Positions 44,520 to 56,433 of a DNA stretch of 64,000 bases are shown piece after piece. The position numbers and the translations under genes were made by a program. This stretch comes from Dimorphilus gyrociliatus. Taxonomy: Eukaryota; Annelida; Polychaeta; Dinophilidae. The notes under the pieces are model-generated. The model was not told the origin of the DNA and did not search any database. It saw only the letters and a program-made list of their open reading frames with translations. The stretch's first letter is position 1, and every line of letters starts with the position of its first letter. Where the stretch lies: positions 58,263 through 122,262 of the forward strand of contig CAJFCJ010000050.1 of NCBI GenBank assembly GCA_904063045.1, given 5' to 3'.

Positions 44520-45700
44520 GTTTATACATTTTGGCCTTGAAGTTCCAAAAGTAGTTACCAAATTTTGAATAGGTCTGTTGAAATTTGAACAAACTTAATA
44601 GCAGTAATATAATTGCTCTAATACAAACCATTATTAAAGGTAAAATATCACTATATTTAACTTTTGGCTCAGTTCCAACTTCACCACATTCAATGCTTGA
44701 ACAACCAAAGGAATTGATGACTTTAGGGTGACAAAAAATATGGGCAGAGGCTATTGGCTAGAAACTGTTGCAAGATTGTGATACCTTTCTCCAAAAGTAG
44801 TACTTTGCTTTAGTGGCCATGTGAAAATCAGTTCCATCCTACTGAAAAATTTCCCTGTTCTTAATACAATATGCCTAAAGCAAACACCTTTATACAATCT
44901 GATGCCTCTATGCAATTGGACACAAGAGCCAAATCCCTGTTTACATGATTGTCTCCTTTCAAACTGTCTGACTTGAGAATATTCACTATCTTCTACATTC
45001 TATATTGTCTGTACCTGTTTTGTGTCTCCCTCTACAAACTCTGCTACCAATTGATAGATAGACTAATACTTTGTCTTCCATGTTGTTTTCAGAATAATCC
45101 AGAAGATCAGTGTATAAATTTTCTTCCAGCAGCCTGCTCTTTCATTAAAAACTCCTGTGGCAGATAAGGTAGACACATCAACATTCAATTTGGACCAGTA
45201 CTTAGCTACAACCCTACAGCAGGAAAGTAAAGGCTTAATGGGGGACTGTCAATGGTTATAACCATTGTCATAATCATATATAAACAAGCCTGTGGTTTAT
45301 ATTACTGAGATTTATCATATTAAATTCATTGGATAACCAAACTTTTATATTCAAAGAAATCTTTGGTAGCTGTTTTGTTTCTACAAGATCTATCTACCTT
45401 TCTTTTCACCTTTGTTTAAAAGTATAAATTATTCTTAAAAAGATGAAAATATTTATCTCTACAATCTTATAGAAATTTCCAATATTACTCATATGAATTT
45501 TTCATTCTGAGTATTTATCATGCTTTGTGTAAAAGCTACACTAAAACTAAGGATGACAACAGTATTTTCGAAGGGTTTTACCTATTTTATAACCCAAAAT
45601 CCCTCACAGCTAACTATATAAACTCCTATATTTGAGAATCTGTACATTTGTATATCCAAATTCAAAGAATAATTTATATATTTCAATATATAGACAGGAG
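44520..45700. other. Spacer with an LTR-like fragment
   Basis: 45165-45235 carries tttggaccagtacttagctacaacc...gcaggaaagta, the end of the LTR-like family seen at 42.4 kb. The rest, including 44700-44960, looks formerly coding in style but I cannot match it. Confidence 0.4.
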
Positions 45701-45981
45701 AAGAAATTTTTAGAATTGTATTTTGCTTAGAGATACTCGCAGCAAAATCATGAAAAATAACTTTCTGAATATTTGTGAAAGACTTTCACAATCTTCAGGA
45801 ACATTGAAGTGCATTACCTTTAACAACTGCTCTTTGAAACAAGAACATTGCTCAATAGTTGGAAATCTTCTGAAAAAATGTTCTAAAATAGAAACAATAG
45901 ATTTTTCATTCAATTCTGAAATTCAAAATGGATTTTTTGATATCTTTGAATGTCTTGAACAATCTTCAGAAATGTTAAAGT

Positions 45982-48415
45982 TGGGGTTGGGTCAGAACGC
46001 CCCACTCATGAGTCAGAATGCCTCACTCTCTTTAGAGAATTATAGAAAACAATGCTGAGAGAAAAATATTCTTAAATACCAGTTATTATAAATATTTTTA
46101 CCAGTTTTTTTTTATCAGTTTATTCTCAGAAATTGTGTTGCTTAAATATAATTCATCTTAGTATAATTAATTTTTTTGCTGTTAATGTCTCACTGAAAAA
46201 AGGTTTAACCATTTCCTCAGATGCAGATTATTGTATAGACTGTTTTAATATAAAAAACAAAAAGCTAATTGTTAAAATAAAAAAGCTGGAAAACAAAAAA
46301 TCACCAACATGTTCAAAAGTATTTGGAAATGAAACTGTTAGTGAAAGTGAAAGTTCTGAACAGGTACAAAATATTTAACAAATATCTGTTAAAAAAACTA
46401 TTTAATGTTTTACTATAGCTGAGGTTATCTTTTGACTTTGAATCTAATTTCTCTGATGTTTCAAGTACTCCAGGGAATAATGGAATGGAGAGTTGTGATA
46501 AAGATATTGATATTGATAATGATGGAATTTCAAGAGAAGATCAACATCAACCTGCTAAAATTGTTTTACAGAAAATAGTCCAGTTGTAAGAAGAATTGAT
46601 ATAAATAATGAATATTCTTTTAATGATACAAGAGAGCTTTGTCTAAATGATAATTTAAAACATGATTTTGAAATATTTAAGAATGGGAGCAGAAAAGGAA
46701 AAGATATTCTTCTTCACAATAATTTTACTTATACTGTAAAAAGATCAAGTGAAACAACCATTACCTGGAAATGTAGTCAAAGAACTAAAAAATCACCATG
46801 TCTTGCATCTGTAATTCAAAAAGATTTAAAGTTCATTTTGAAAAATTCTAATCACATTCACAAAAGAGAGAAAAATGATATGAGAAAAATTATTGAAGCA
46901 AGGTTAAATTTAAAGGAAGCTGCAATTATTGATAAAGACAAATCTGGTAAAAGAATTGCAGAAGATATCAGTCTGAAGTTCAGAAAGGATATTTCTCATA
47001 TTCCAAGCATTGATGTCATGAAAAGATCTGCTAATAGATACAGAGAAGGTGCCAGACCAAAGCACCCAGAAAACATTATATTTGAATTAAATTTAAATGA
47101 AATTCCAGATAATTTTTTCTTAAAAGATATAAAAGGGAAGAAAAGCCGAAACATGATGTTTGCAACTGACCATCAAATTAAATTATTGAAACATTGTAAG
47201 ATATGGTTTATTGATGCCACATTTAAAATTGTGAGAAAACCTTTTTACCAATTGTTTACAATTCATGGATTTATAAGAAAAGAAGGTGAATATAAACAAG
47301 TTCCTTTAATGTTTGTCCTCATGACAGGAAAGAAGAAGAAACATTATTCATTGATATTTGAGGTTGGCTTTCTAAAGTAAATATTTGAGTAAAAATTCTA
47401 AAGATATATTTTTCTTTACAAGGAGTTAAAAATCTTAATAGATGGAAAAAGCCCAAAAAAGTTTGTTCTTGATTTTGAAAAAGCTCTTTGGATATCTTTA
47501 AAAAATGCTTTTGTTGATTCTGATCTACAAGGATGTGCTTTTCATTTTAAACAAGCAATTCTTAAAAACATACAGGTAAATTAAAGTAATTATAACAATT
47601 CTGTTACAGATTTAATTTGTGAAATTAAGAAATTAACAAATACAAATTTTCTTTTTAGAAATTAGGATACATCAAGGACTATAAAATGAAAGGTTATAAA
47701 GGAAATATGTTAAGAAAACTAATGTGTCTAGCATACTTACCAGCATCATTCATCAAACGAAAGTTTTATCAAATTAAAGAGGAACTTTTGGAACTGAATT
47801 TATATGCTGATCTTCTTGAGTATATGGAATCTACTTATATTGAAAGCAATATTTGGAAACCAGAAAATTGGTCAGTTTATAAATTAATAGTTCATACAAA
47901 TAATCATGTAGAGTCTTGGCATACAAGAATCAATCAAAATTTGAAAAGCAATGAAAACTTTTATACTCTTATCACTGAAATTCTTAGAGAAAGCAGCCTT
48001 ATTGAAGTTTATGAGGATATGTTGGTGGAAAATAAAATGAGACAGAATCAGAAGAATAAATATAAAGATTTGCAGGATATTATCTTTGAGTTGTGGAAGA
48101 AGTTTGAAGAAAGAATTAAGTTTAGATAATCTCTTAAAGGGTTTAATTGACTTGAACATTGCTTGAAAAATTATTTCTTTTTTTGTGATCACTTATTATA
48201 TTTGTTTAAGCTTTTGTACTTTAAGACAAAAAATACATTATGCATATATAATTTATATTCAATTGACTTTTTTTAATTTAATAAGTACAGCATTAAAAAA
48301 TATTACATTCTTCAAAAATCAGTGGGGCGTTCTGACTCATGAGTGGGGCGTTCGAAATCAAGAATGGGGCGTTCTGACCTGGGGCGAACTGACCAGGGGC
48401 GTTCTGACCGTAAGC
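45982..48415 (+). mobile_element. MULE transposon, 2434 bp, with iterated GTCAGAACGCCCC termini
   Basis: Left end tggggttgggtcagaacgcccc; right end, inverted, gcttacggtcagaacgcccc, with five ggggcgttctgac-type units on the right and two on the left. The exact 9-bp duplication tgttaaagt (45973-45981, 48416-48424) proves insertion. It carries an almost complete transposase gene. Confidence 0.93.
46221..48129 (+). CDS. FLYWCH-MULE transposase, four visible exons, one frame break
   Basis: Exons: 46221-46363, 46419-47362, 47423-47575, 47659-48129. The first starts after a cctcag acceptor in phase 1, matching the first intron of the 43-kb copy. Domains: YCIDCF zinc ligands, acidic linker, FLYWCH (SRKGKDILLHNNFTY, NSNHIHKRE), SGKRIAEDI, then the DDE core with WFIDATFKIV, FVLDFEKALW, GCAFHFKQAI and VESWHTRINQ. 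The frame is lost once near 46564 (a run of T). The N-terminal zinc-finger exon of the 43-kb copy is not found between the left terminus and 46220. Apart from that it could be active; the product cuts and pastes DNA at the terminal repeats. Confidence 0.85.
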
Positions 48416-49555
48416 TGTTAAAGTCTGTTATGTTGATGTACTGTGATTTGAGACAAGAACAATGCAGAAAATTGGGAATTCTTTTAAAAAAATGTACTAA
48501 AATAGAAAAATAGAATTGTCTGAGAATAAGTAAATGAATAATGGATTTTTTGTCATCTGTGAGGGACTTGAACAATCTTCAGAAACATTGAATTTTATTA
48601 ACTTTAGTGATTGTTCTCTGAAACCAAAACATTGTAGAATATTTGGAAATCTTTTGAAAAAATGTTCTAAAAAAGAAACATTAAATTTATCTAAGAATTG
48701 GGATATGAGAAATAGCTTTATTGATGTTTGTGAAGGACTTGAAAAGTCATCAAAAACATTAAGGCTTAATAATTTCAGCAAATGCTCTTTAACATCTGAA
48801 CAGAGTAAAAGATTTAAAAATCTTTTAAAAGAATGTTCTAAAATGGAAACAATAGATTTATCAGATAATAAATTAATAGAGGATGGCTTTATTGATGTTT
48901 GTGAAGGACCTGACCATTCATCAGAGACATTAAAGTCTATTAATTTCAGCCAATGTTCATTAAAACAAGACTTTTGTACAAAATTTGGAAATCTTTTAGA
49001 AAACTGTTCACAAATAGAAAGAATAGAAAAAAAAAACATTAAAAGTTTTTGATGTCCAAAATTGCAATTTGACAGAAGATCAATGTAAAAATCTTGGAAA
49101 TCTTATAAAAAAAACTGTTCTGAAATAGAAACAATACATTTATTAGGGAATGTGAACATGGGAAATGGATTCTTTGATATTTGTGAAGGACTTGAACAAT
49201 CAACAAAGACATTAAAGTGTATCACATTTAGCATATGCTCTTCATTTCAAGAAACAATTACACAATTCGAAAAACTATTGAAAAAATATTCTAAAAACAA
49301 GACTATTAACGCGTCAGGCGAGTTAAACCTAACACGTAATCATCTAACCCTCCAAATTGACAGACTATTCGATGATGACGTCACTTTGTTTTTGTACACG
49401 AGGCGTGGAAAATCAATAGATGGTTTTGCAGTAACATTTTAATAAGATACTTTCTGTGTCAAAAAGTTTTCAGTATGTGTATTTGTTTGTTCTTGTTTGT
49501 TTTTGTCTTTTGATTATTTTACATCAGTACCACTCTTCCTTTCTTCTTTCGTATA

Positions 49556-50757
49556 GATGGTTCATTTGAATATTCAAATTACAAAAGTCTTGATTTAAAG
49601 CCTGTACAAAATCTACCATCATCATTCGTAAACGTTTTTCACTCTTCAAAGAGTAACATTTATATAAATATTGTCTATGTTTGCGATGGAAAGAACGACT
49701 GCCTTTCAAATGAAGATGAACATCTGTGCAATGAAAATGATAAAAATGAAGAATTTCAATGTTTTACTTCACCGGAAACGATCAGTTTTAAGTTGGTTTG
49801 TGATTTTATACATGATTGCATTAATGGATCAGACGAATTTTATTGCGGTAGGGCACATTTCAACAACATACACCAGTGTAATCATTTCTTTTTAACTTGT
49901 CCAACTCTTCAAATTCAATTCAACAGCAAGTCCTCAAGGATATTTTAAATGTATAGATGAAAAAAGGTGCTATCATTTTCACCCAGTTTGCGATCAAATT
50001 GTCAATTGTCAACGCGGAAGCGACGAACTTTTCTGTATTAATACAAAACCTTCTACTCCAATTTTGTGCAATTACCCAAAATTCTATTTTCAACTGGTAT
50101 GCTCTTTAAATAAAACTAAACAATCATATGGAAACAACGACCAATCATCGTCCATTGTTTTGACAAACAACGTATTGAAATTGCTGGAAATTTATGGTGG
50201 AATCAGTGTAAAATTTACAAAATTGCAAACAACAAATCTTCAATTATTCACATTGAATAAAAATGATAATTTTTTTCAAATTTCAAATTTGAAAATGTTT
50301 GCAAATTTAATTTATTTAAATTTGAAAAATAATAATTTGAAATTCAATGAAAAGAGTTTAAAGCAATTCAAATTCAATCTTTTTGGTCTATTGGCAAATT
50401 TAATGGCGTTATTATGCCTTTATAAAATTCAAATTTCAGCAAAAACCTTTAGAGCTTGTCTGGTGATGAATGATAATTTGGCATCAATCTACTTTTTATC
50501 AATTACCATTGCAGATAGTGTCTTTCGCAACAACTATATTATGAATAATGAAATATGGCGTCATAGTCCATTTTGCAGATTTCTTGCTCTGTCCTTGACA
50601 TTTTCATTTGCCTTTTCCAGTATCAATTTAGTGTTGTTGACGCATGAGAGATATAAATCTATAGTGGCGCCATTACACCAATCCTTAATTGGAACCCTGT
50701 TCAACATGTCAGGATTGGAGTTTGACATATTGTTTGAATCGAAAACTATGGTCTAAT
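49556..50757 (+). pseudogene. Truncated LDLa-LRR-GPCR relic
   Basis: Reads YVCDGKNDCLSNEDEHLC, then LVCDFIHDCINGSDEFYC (two LDL-receptor class A modules), a gtaggg donor near 49850, then another LDLa (PVCDQIVNCQRGSDELFC) near 49990, a short LRR-like stretch (LIYLNLKNNNLKFNEKSL) and TM1-TM3 of a 7TM receptor (FGLLANLMALLCLYKI; SITIADSVF; LVLLTHERYKSIV). It stops after TM3, with most LRRs missing. It parallels the receptor at 59.5-64 kb. Intact receptors of this class (GRL101/relaxin-receptor type) are cell-surface GPCRs. Confidence 0.75.
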
Positions 50758-50879
50758 TCCACCAAAATTTTAAAAGAAAAATCAACATTTTAAACTTGTG
50801 TAGAATTATTTGCCATAACCTGTCAATGGATGTCAATTCCTTAGCTTGTTTTTATAATAAGGCTAATAATAGATTGAAT

Positions 50880-51615
50880 TTCAATTGAAACACTTTGTTT
50901 AAAGGTTCAAGTAGAACCAGTACTGTTATCAGTAGCAACTACATAAATTGGCAAGACCAGAGCAGTACAAATTTGGCACAGCTGACAGGATCTTTAATTT
51001 GGTTTATTTAAAAAAATAACTTTGGAAGAAAAAGAAATATGGCAGAGGGAGGAAATGGAATTACCACTGGAGAAGACTCTAATCCTTCTACCCCAGCAAC
51101 TCCAACAATTACAATTCAACCAACAGGTATTTCAGAAAGACACTAATACTAGTTTCAAATTTGATGCCAGGGTTCTTGACTTTTTCAAAAGACAGATTAT
51201 ACTGCAGTCAATTACAGAAAAGAATTATCCACTTGGAACTGAACTTCTATCCTTCAAAGGACTTCACCCAGTTCCTTCCATCACAAAGAAAACTGAGAGT
51301 CAAATACATACTCTTCAGACAAATATTGAACAGGAAAATTCAGAGCTGGAACTAAAAGTCACAAAAATCCTGGAAAAATATCAAGATACTATTGCAGAAG
51401 ACAGATTTGATGTTGGAAATCCTGATGTTCCACACCTGGAAATTACTTTACAACTGGGTTCAACCCCATATACCCTTTACCATATGTTGCTTAATAATCA
51501 TGCAACACCACTAACCAAGACTTGGATTGTCAGAGAAATCATTTCACCTGACATCTGGGACATTAACAATAAGTATATACACAAAATGTTAAACACAAAT
51601 AAATTGGAACCTTAA
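50880..51615 (+). pseudogene. Internally deleted copy of the Ty3/gypsy-like element
   Basis: 50880-50971 matches the 3' end of the 635-bp LTR; a primer-binding-like ttggcacagctgacaggat follows. The ORF from 51040 starts like Gag of the big element, jumps to the end of protease and the protease-RT linker (EDRFDVGNPDVPHLEITL), then to an env-like piece (SPDIWDINNKYIHKML). Two large deletions thus remove most of gag, RT, RNase H, integrase and env. Coding strand is plus, opposite to the 17-26 kb element. Confidence 0.8.
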
Positions 51616-51924
51616 ATTGGAAATTTAAATACCTATAGCTGAATAAAAGATATCTATGGATCAATATTTAGAATAATTTTTAATTATAGTCTTCAGAGTG
51701 CTGTAATTATTTACTTTTCTGATTTGGGTCAAATTTTAAACAAACATAATTCAATTAGATTAGAAGTCTTGCTGACAAGGGATAATTAGTCCTAAATGTC
51801 ACATATAAGACAGACATTATGACTGTAGCCAATCCTTTCAACTCTGTCAAACTAAAAAGTATTTCAATATTTTATTGGACACAGTGTTTATGAGTACTGA
51901 ATATAGCTTTATATAATTGTAGAC

Positions 51925-52250
51925 TTTTCTCTACTGTCCAATCACCACTTTACAACTATGAACTAACCTAGTTCATGTTTGTTCTAAGAACAATATGTTA
52001 CAAAGTTGCACACTTGAGAAAGATAATTAATCATAGTTTGGCCCAAACCTTAGACAAGTTCATCAATCATATCTTGGGCAAAATTTAAGTGGCACTTAAG
52101 GACAAACCTTAAGTATGACCAACCAAGGTCTGTATTAGGCCACATGTTATTGTATTTAATGTTTAAAACTGTAACTTTCATTGTGTAGGTTTGTAGTAAG
52201 TTATAGATAATAGTATAGTATACGAATAAAATAGAACAAAAGTTGTTCAA
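51925..52250 (-). repeat. LTR fragment in opposite orientation to the adjacent deleted element
   Basis: ccaatcaccactttacaac, aacaatatgttacaaagtt, taatcatagtttggcccaaacc and gtgtaggttt follow the order of the 635-bp LTR as written on the plus strand. The deleted element at 50.9-51.6 kb reads the other way, so an inversion or a second insertion is needed. Confidence 0.6.
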
Positions 52251-53230
52251 TGTCAGTGTGAATGTATATCAGAGACAAAGAATGAATATGTGTTAAGGTT
52301 AGGCAGTTTAGGCTCACATTATATTTGTTACTTTTTCTTTATCTTGAAGAACTGCTGCTCCCTATTTTTAGTAGGTTAGAAAGTTGTATAAGATGTAACA
52401 ATTTTAGTCTGAGTTGGATTGATTCCAAAACACAAAAATAGACAAAGGTCAACTTTACTGCTGTTTTAATATACCACGAATTATTAATAATAATTGTTTG
52501 TGTAAAATAATATGTTCTAGTATAAAAGAGTGATAGGGTAAAACTAAATACACTTAATCATGCAAAACAGTATTGTGCATACAATATTGTTGAAAGTGAC
52601 AATAATCTATAAACTCCAAATGTAAGTAAAATAGGGATGTTGTAGAAAACGGCCATAAATGTATGGTTTTACCCTAACCCTAACCCAGGCCTTGTTTTTG
52701 CCTAACCTTTTTGAATACCCCTAACCCTTAGATGGGACCCTCCTAAGAACATATCAACAGTTATCTTATTCCTCCTAACCATTTCCCGGGCTGAAATCTA
52801 ACTTTCAAATATTTCATTTATGGCCGTTTTCGACCGGTCCCGTAAAATAGCACACAACTAATGTTCATTGCATATTATGTGTATAATAATTAGGCCTAAT
52901 ATTTCAGTTGTAAATGTATTTTACAACTGACTTTCAAATTATGTAAATAATAGTGTATGCTGTAGTTCAGTACAGTATATGCTAACAGCCTAAATGTGTA
53001 CAATATTGCCCATATCTTATTACAATAATCTTAAATAGATCAAACATTTTTGTTCAAGGTGAGGATCTCCTCTTGTAGATGTAAAGAGGGTTAAGTATAG
53101 AGTAAATTGGAAAAAGCATTTCAAATAGTTAATTTTTTAAAAAATTTTCAACAATAAATATAAAACATAAAATTACATATTTCCAATTTTTTAGAATACT
53201 TGTCTAATTTTAATTTAGTGATAGAGCATT
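52251..53230. other. Non-genic stretch containing one MITE
   Basis: No gene recognised outside the MITE. Confidence 0.45.
52634..52841. mobile_element. MITE, 208 bp, variant subfamily, perfect 8-bp target duplication
   Basis: Ends gggatgttgtagaaaacggccataaat and atttatggccgttttcgaccggtccc. Flanks are gtaaaata on both sides (52626-52633, 52842-52849). Same interior (ccctaaccctaaccc, cccttagatggg) as the other copies, but the terminal repeat is AAAACGGCCATAAAT rather than AAAACGTCCCCAAAT. Confidence 0.9.
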
Positions 53231-53238
53231 CTGTTAAT

Positions 53239-55330
53239 TTAACATTGTCCCTTTTTCCTTGTTGAAAGTGGATTAACTATTCTTCCATCAATAGTTTTAA
53301 TAAAAATCTTAAAAAGAGAAGATAAAAAAAAGATTTTAAAATGAAAATATTTTAGAAAAGTTTGAAAATATTTAATTCTTACTGAAATTTCTTTGCAATG
53401 TCCACACAAAGTATACTTTACAACTACTAGGCATTTCATATGTGGTGGATGAATCATGCTTGTTGATAAATGACCAATTACATTTACAATTGGTTTTGTT
53501 GATTCAAATAATATTCCTTGTTTGCCTTAAAAGATTGTAAAACAACAATAAAACTATGGTTAGAACAGCAAATATTTTTTATACATGTCATATTTGTTAA
53601 ATATTGGAATTTTTCAATTTTCCAAATGTTGCTTGTCCATTTTGTGTTATTAAAATAAGAAAAGCATACTTCATTATCACATTTCTTATGATGCAACTTG
53701 TGACAATGATGATTGCTTAATTCAAAACCTTTAATTATTAATCTAGTATCGCCCAAAATGAATCTTCTGTTTTCATTAACAAAACTTATTTTGATCTAAA
53801 AATATTGAAATGTTTTTGATTTATTGTTTATTTTAAAAACTGGTTACCTGTTCAACATCATTACTAATTCCAAAACGTTTACATCCATATTTTAAAGGTC
53901 TGTGAGAATATGTAAAGTAGTAAAAAAAGTCTATTAAATGATAAGAAAAAAAATTAGTCACCTAAATGTATTTGAATATCTTGATTTGATAAATACACAC
54001 ATAAAAGGGAGAAAGTGGCCTTTGGTCATTGAAATAATAAAACATTTATCACTTTTAAAATCAGTTATTAGACTGTTTTTCTTGAATGTTTTGTTTTATT
54101 TCAAATTGTTTCCATCATTTTAATTATAATAACAGTATTACAATTATTATTTCAGTTGGTTATTTTATGATGAAAGAAGCAAGATAAATTTTGAATTTCA
54201 TCTATAAAATACAAAAATATTACAGTTTCTTTTCATTATTAAAACCTTTCTATTTGAATTTTGAATTGATGATATTTTTAAATTTACAATATCATCTTGT
54301 CTGTGTTTGAATTCCAAAATAAACTAAGTATAAAAATAAAATTTAACCCTAACCCTAATTCTTGAAATAAAATCTCTTTTAAAGATATTCCCAACATTAA
54401 TAGTTTTTCTGAAAATTCAATTTAAATTGTTACACTATACAAGAATAGACATAATGATAATGTTTAATACCCCTTTGGTTTGTCTTCTTGTAATAACTTA
54501 TAACCACAAAGACCCTTTTTGAATGAACAAGAAATTCCTTGTTTTTCTTTAAAGGTAGAAAATTTTTGTTAGATAAAGGAAAACTTTCTAATTTAAAATA
54601 GAAATTCACAGACTTGAAAAAACTTGACAATTTTGACTATAAAGAGAATATATTTGAAAATTTCCTTCTTTGACTGATTTGAATAAAATCTTTTAGAAAA
54701 AATAAATTTATAAATTGTTAATTGTTTATAAATAGAATATTGCATCACAATAGATGGAGCCACAATTAATTCAGCAATGGGCAACAAGAACATTGAAAAG
54801 ATGCATGCCAAAAATGTTACATATGAAATATGAAATTGTTACATCTTGATCAAGTGAACTCAAGATTTATTGAGTGCATATGAGAATACATACTTCCAAA
54901 GTTCATAATACAAAATACAATAGCAAGAATTTACTTGATAATTGGTAGCATTTTCAATAAAAAATTCACAGTTCCTGACACGATTAGTATAAGCTAAAAG
55001 ATCATATGTGATTGCATTGGTTATTTCATTATTGGCCAAGTCTCTGAAATTAACCTAAAAAAATGTAAATTTTAAAAATAATAGTATTTTTTTTTTACTT
55101 GAAAAGTTGAATGAAAATCCTTTTCAACAATCAATGATAAACAAGTGTTTGAATATTTTTTACAAAGAACTTTTGATACTAATGTATTTTGCGAATATTC
55201 ATTATTAAAATTTTGGTCTTCTTCTCTTGGAGAATAGCTCAAGTATAGAAAGGTATCACCCATAAAAAAAAAATATTCAAAATTTTCATTTAATTCATAT
55301 AAACTTTCTTGAATGACATACATGTAGTTT
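53239..55330 (-). CDS. Unrecognised multi-exon gene
   Basis: Open pieces with splice-like edges line up on the minus strand: 55323-55085 (IQESLYELNENFEYFFFMGD, LYLSYSPREED, ending at gtaaaa), 55058-54930 (VNFRDLANNEITNAITYDLL, donor gtaaat), 53790-53484 (GFELSNHHCHKLHHKKCDNE, CSNHSFIVVLQSF) and 53460-53385 (CLVVVKYTLCGHCKEIS). The cysteine/histidine-rich third piece and CGHC string are noteworthy. I recognise no family, and the pieces may not all belong to one gene. Confidence 0.35.
54735..54855 (-). repeat. Interspersed repeat shared with 11445-11560
   Basis: The reverse complement reads gtaacatttttggcatgcat, cttttcaatgttcttgttg and gtggctccatctattgtg, as at 11.5 kb. Confidence 0.55.
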
Positions 55331-56217
55331 TTTTAAATATCCATTTTGAGGGGGTTTTTTTATTATGAAACTTTTGTACAGCATCTCCAAAATACTTGTG
55401 AATGTCTTTTCAAAAAAAATTTAAATAGTATTTGAATGGTTTAGAAAGAGTTAAAAAATAAATAAGAAGGGTTAACTGATTTCAGTTGATCTTGAAATCC
55501 TAAAAGCCAACATAACAAACATTGTGGGACTCTTTCCTTTTATTTTCACCTATTTAAAACAATTTTCCAAAACAATTGATAATAATAAAAGAATGGGATC
55601 TGGTTAAAACATACCCTGGACAAAATGTTCAAAATATTTGAAATGCAGTCATAAAAAATTAGAAGATAAAGCAATGGGAAAATTTTTTGCTTTTCTCATT
55701 AAAAACATACTAGATATATTTTTTAGGGAGATAATAAACTAGAAAACTTTTTGATACTTGAAAAGAAACAGAGCTGATTTCACTTATCAAATATTTTGGA
55801 CATTAAAATAATAGAATACTATTCTACTGATATAAATGAACATTTCCACAAACAATAAATATAATTAGTCTTAATTATTGCAATCAAAAAACACTCATTG
55901 AGTTATTAATTAATAAATTTCTCTTTGTTTCTTTTTATTGAGGCCAGTGCAAAATGAATAAATGATAGCAATTAATATCTGTCTGATGTAGGACTAGAAT
56001 CACAAAAAGAGAAGCAATTCAATTGTACAGCATGAAAAATACATGGTTTTATCATACAAGAGAAGAAAATTTCATTATGTGAGAAGGTGTGTTTGAAAGC
56101 AATTGCTCAATGTGTGGCCAGGATATTTCAGCCTAGTTTAAGGCATTTAAGCCAAACGTTATGTCTATTTGTTTAACCTAAAAAAATTGTTTTATAAATA
56201 AAGGTAACAAGTAATAA
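55331..56217. other. Intergenic stretch, no gene recognised
   Basis: Only short AT-rich ORFs. Confidence 0.45.
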
Positions 56218-56225
56218 GTTTGAGG

Positions 56226-56433
56226 GGATATGACAGAAAACATCCCCAAATTCATGATTTAACCCTAACCCTAACCTAGCCCTTGTCTCTCCTTAACCTT
56301 TTTGATTGCTCCTAACCCTTAGATGGAACCCCCCTAACTATAAATCAAAAGCTACTTTACCCCTCCTAACCATTTTTCAATCCGAAATGTTGCTTTCAAA
56401 AATCTCATTTGGGGACGTTTTCTGTCGGCCCCA
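56226..56433. mobile_element. MITE, 208 bp, perfect 8-bp target duplication
   Basis: Starts ggatatgacagaaaacatcc, ends ggggacgttttctgtcggcccca; flanked by gtttgagg on both sides (56218-56225, 56434-56441). Interior contains ccctaaccctaacc. Confidence 0.92.

Larger units (their letters stand above)
45723..49442 (+). pseudogene. LRR-array pseudogene interrupted by a MULE
   Basis: Repeating 56-57-residue units (two RI-type LRRs each): NGFFDICEGLEQSSETLK, a CSLK-EHC string, FGNLLKKCSKIETIDLS. They run from 45750 to 45972, then from 48416 onward through 49050, and again 49152-49290. The MULE at 45982-48415 interrupts a repeat; with it removed the frame is continuous across the target site. Additional breaks occur near 48515, 49025 and 49120, mostly at A-runs. 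No start, NACHT or other effector domain is seen. These LRRs resemble those at 1-311 and 6298-6470, so the window samples one gene family several times. Confidence 0.75.

Noticed and set aside
48312-49039. Minus-strand ORFs of 87 and 180 codons
   Set aside because: They are antisense shadows of the plus-strand LRR array, whose repeats are the meaningful frame.
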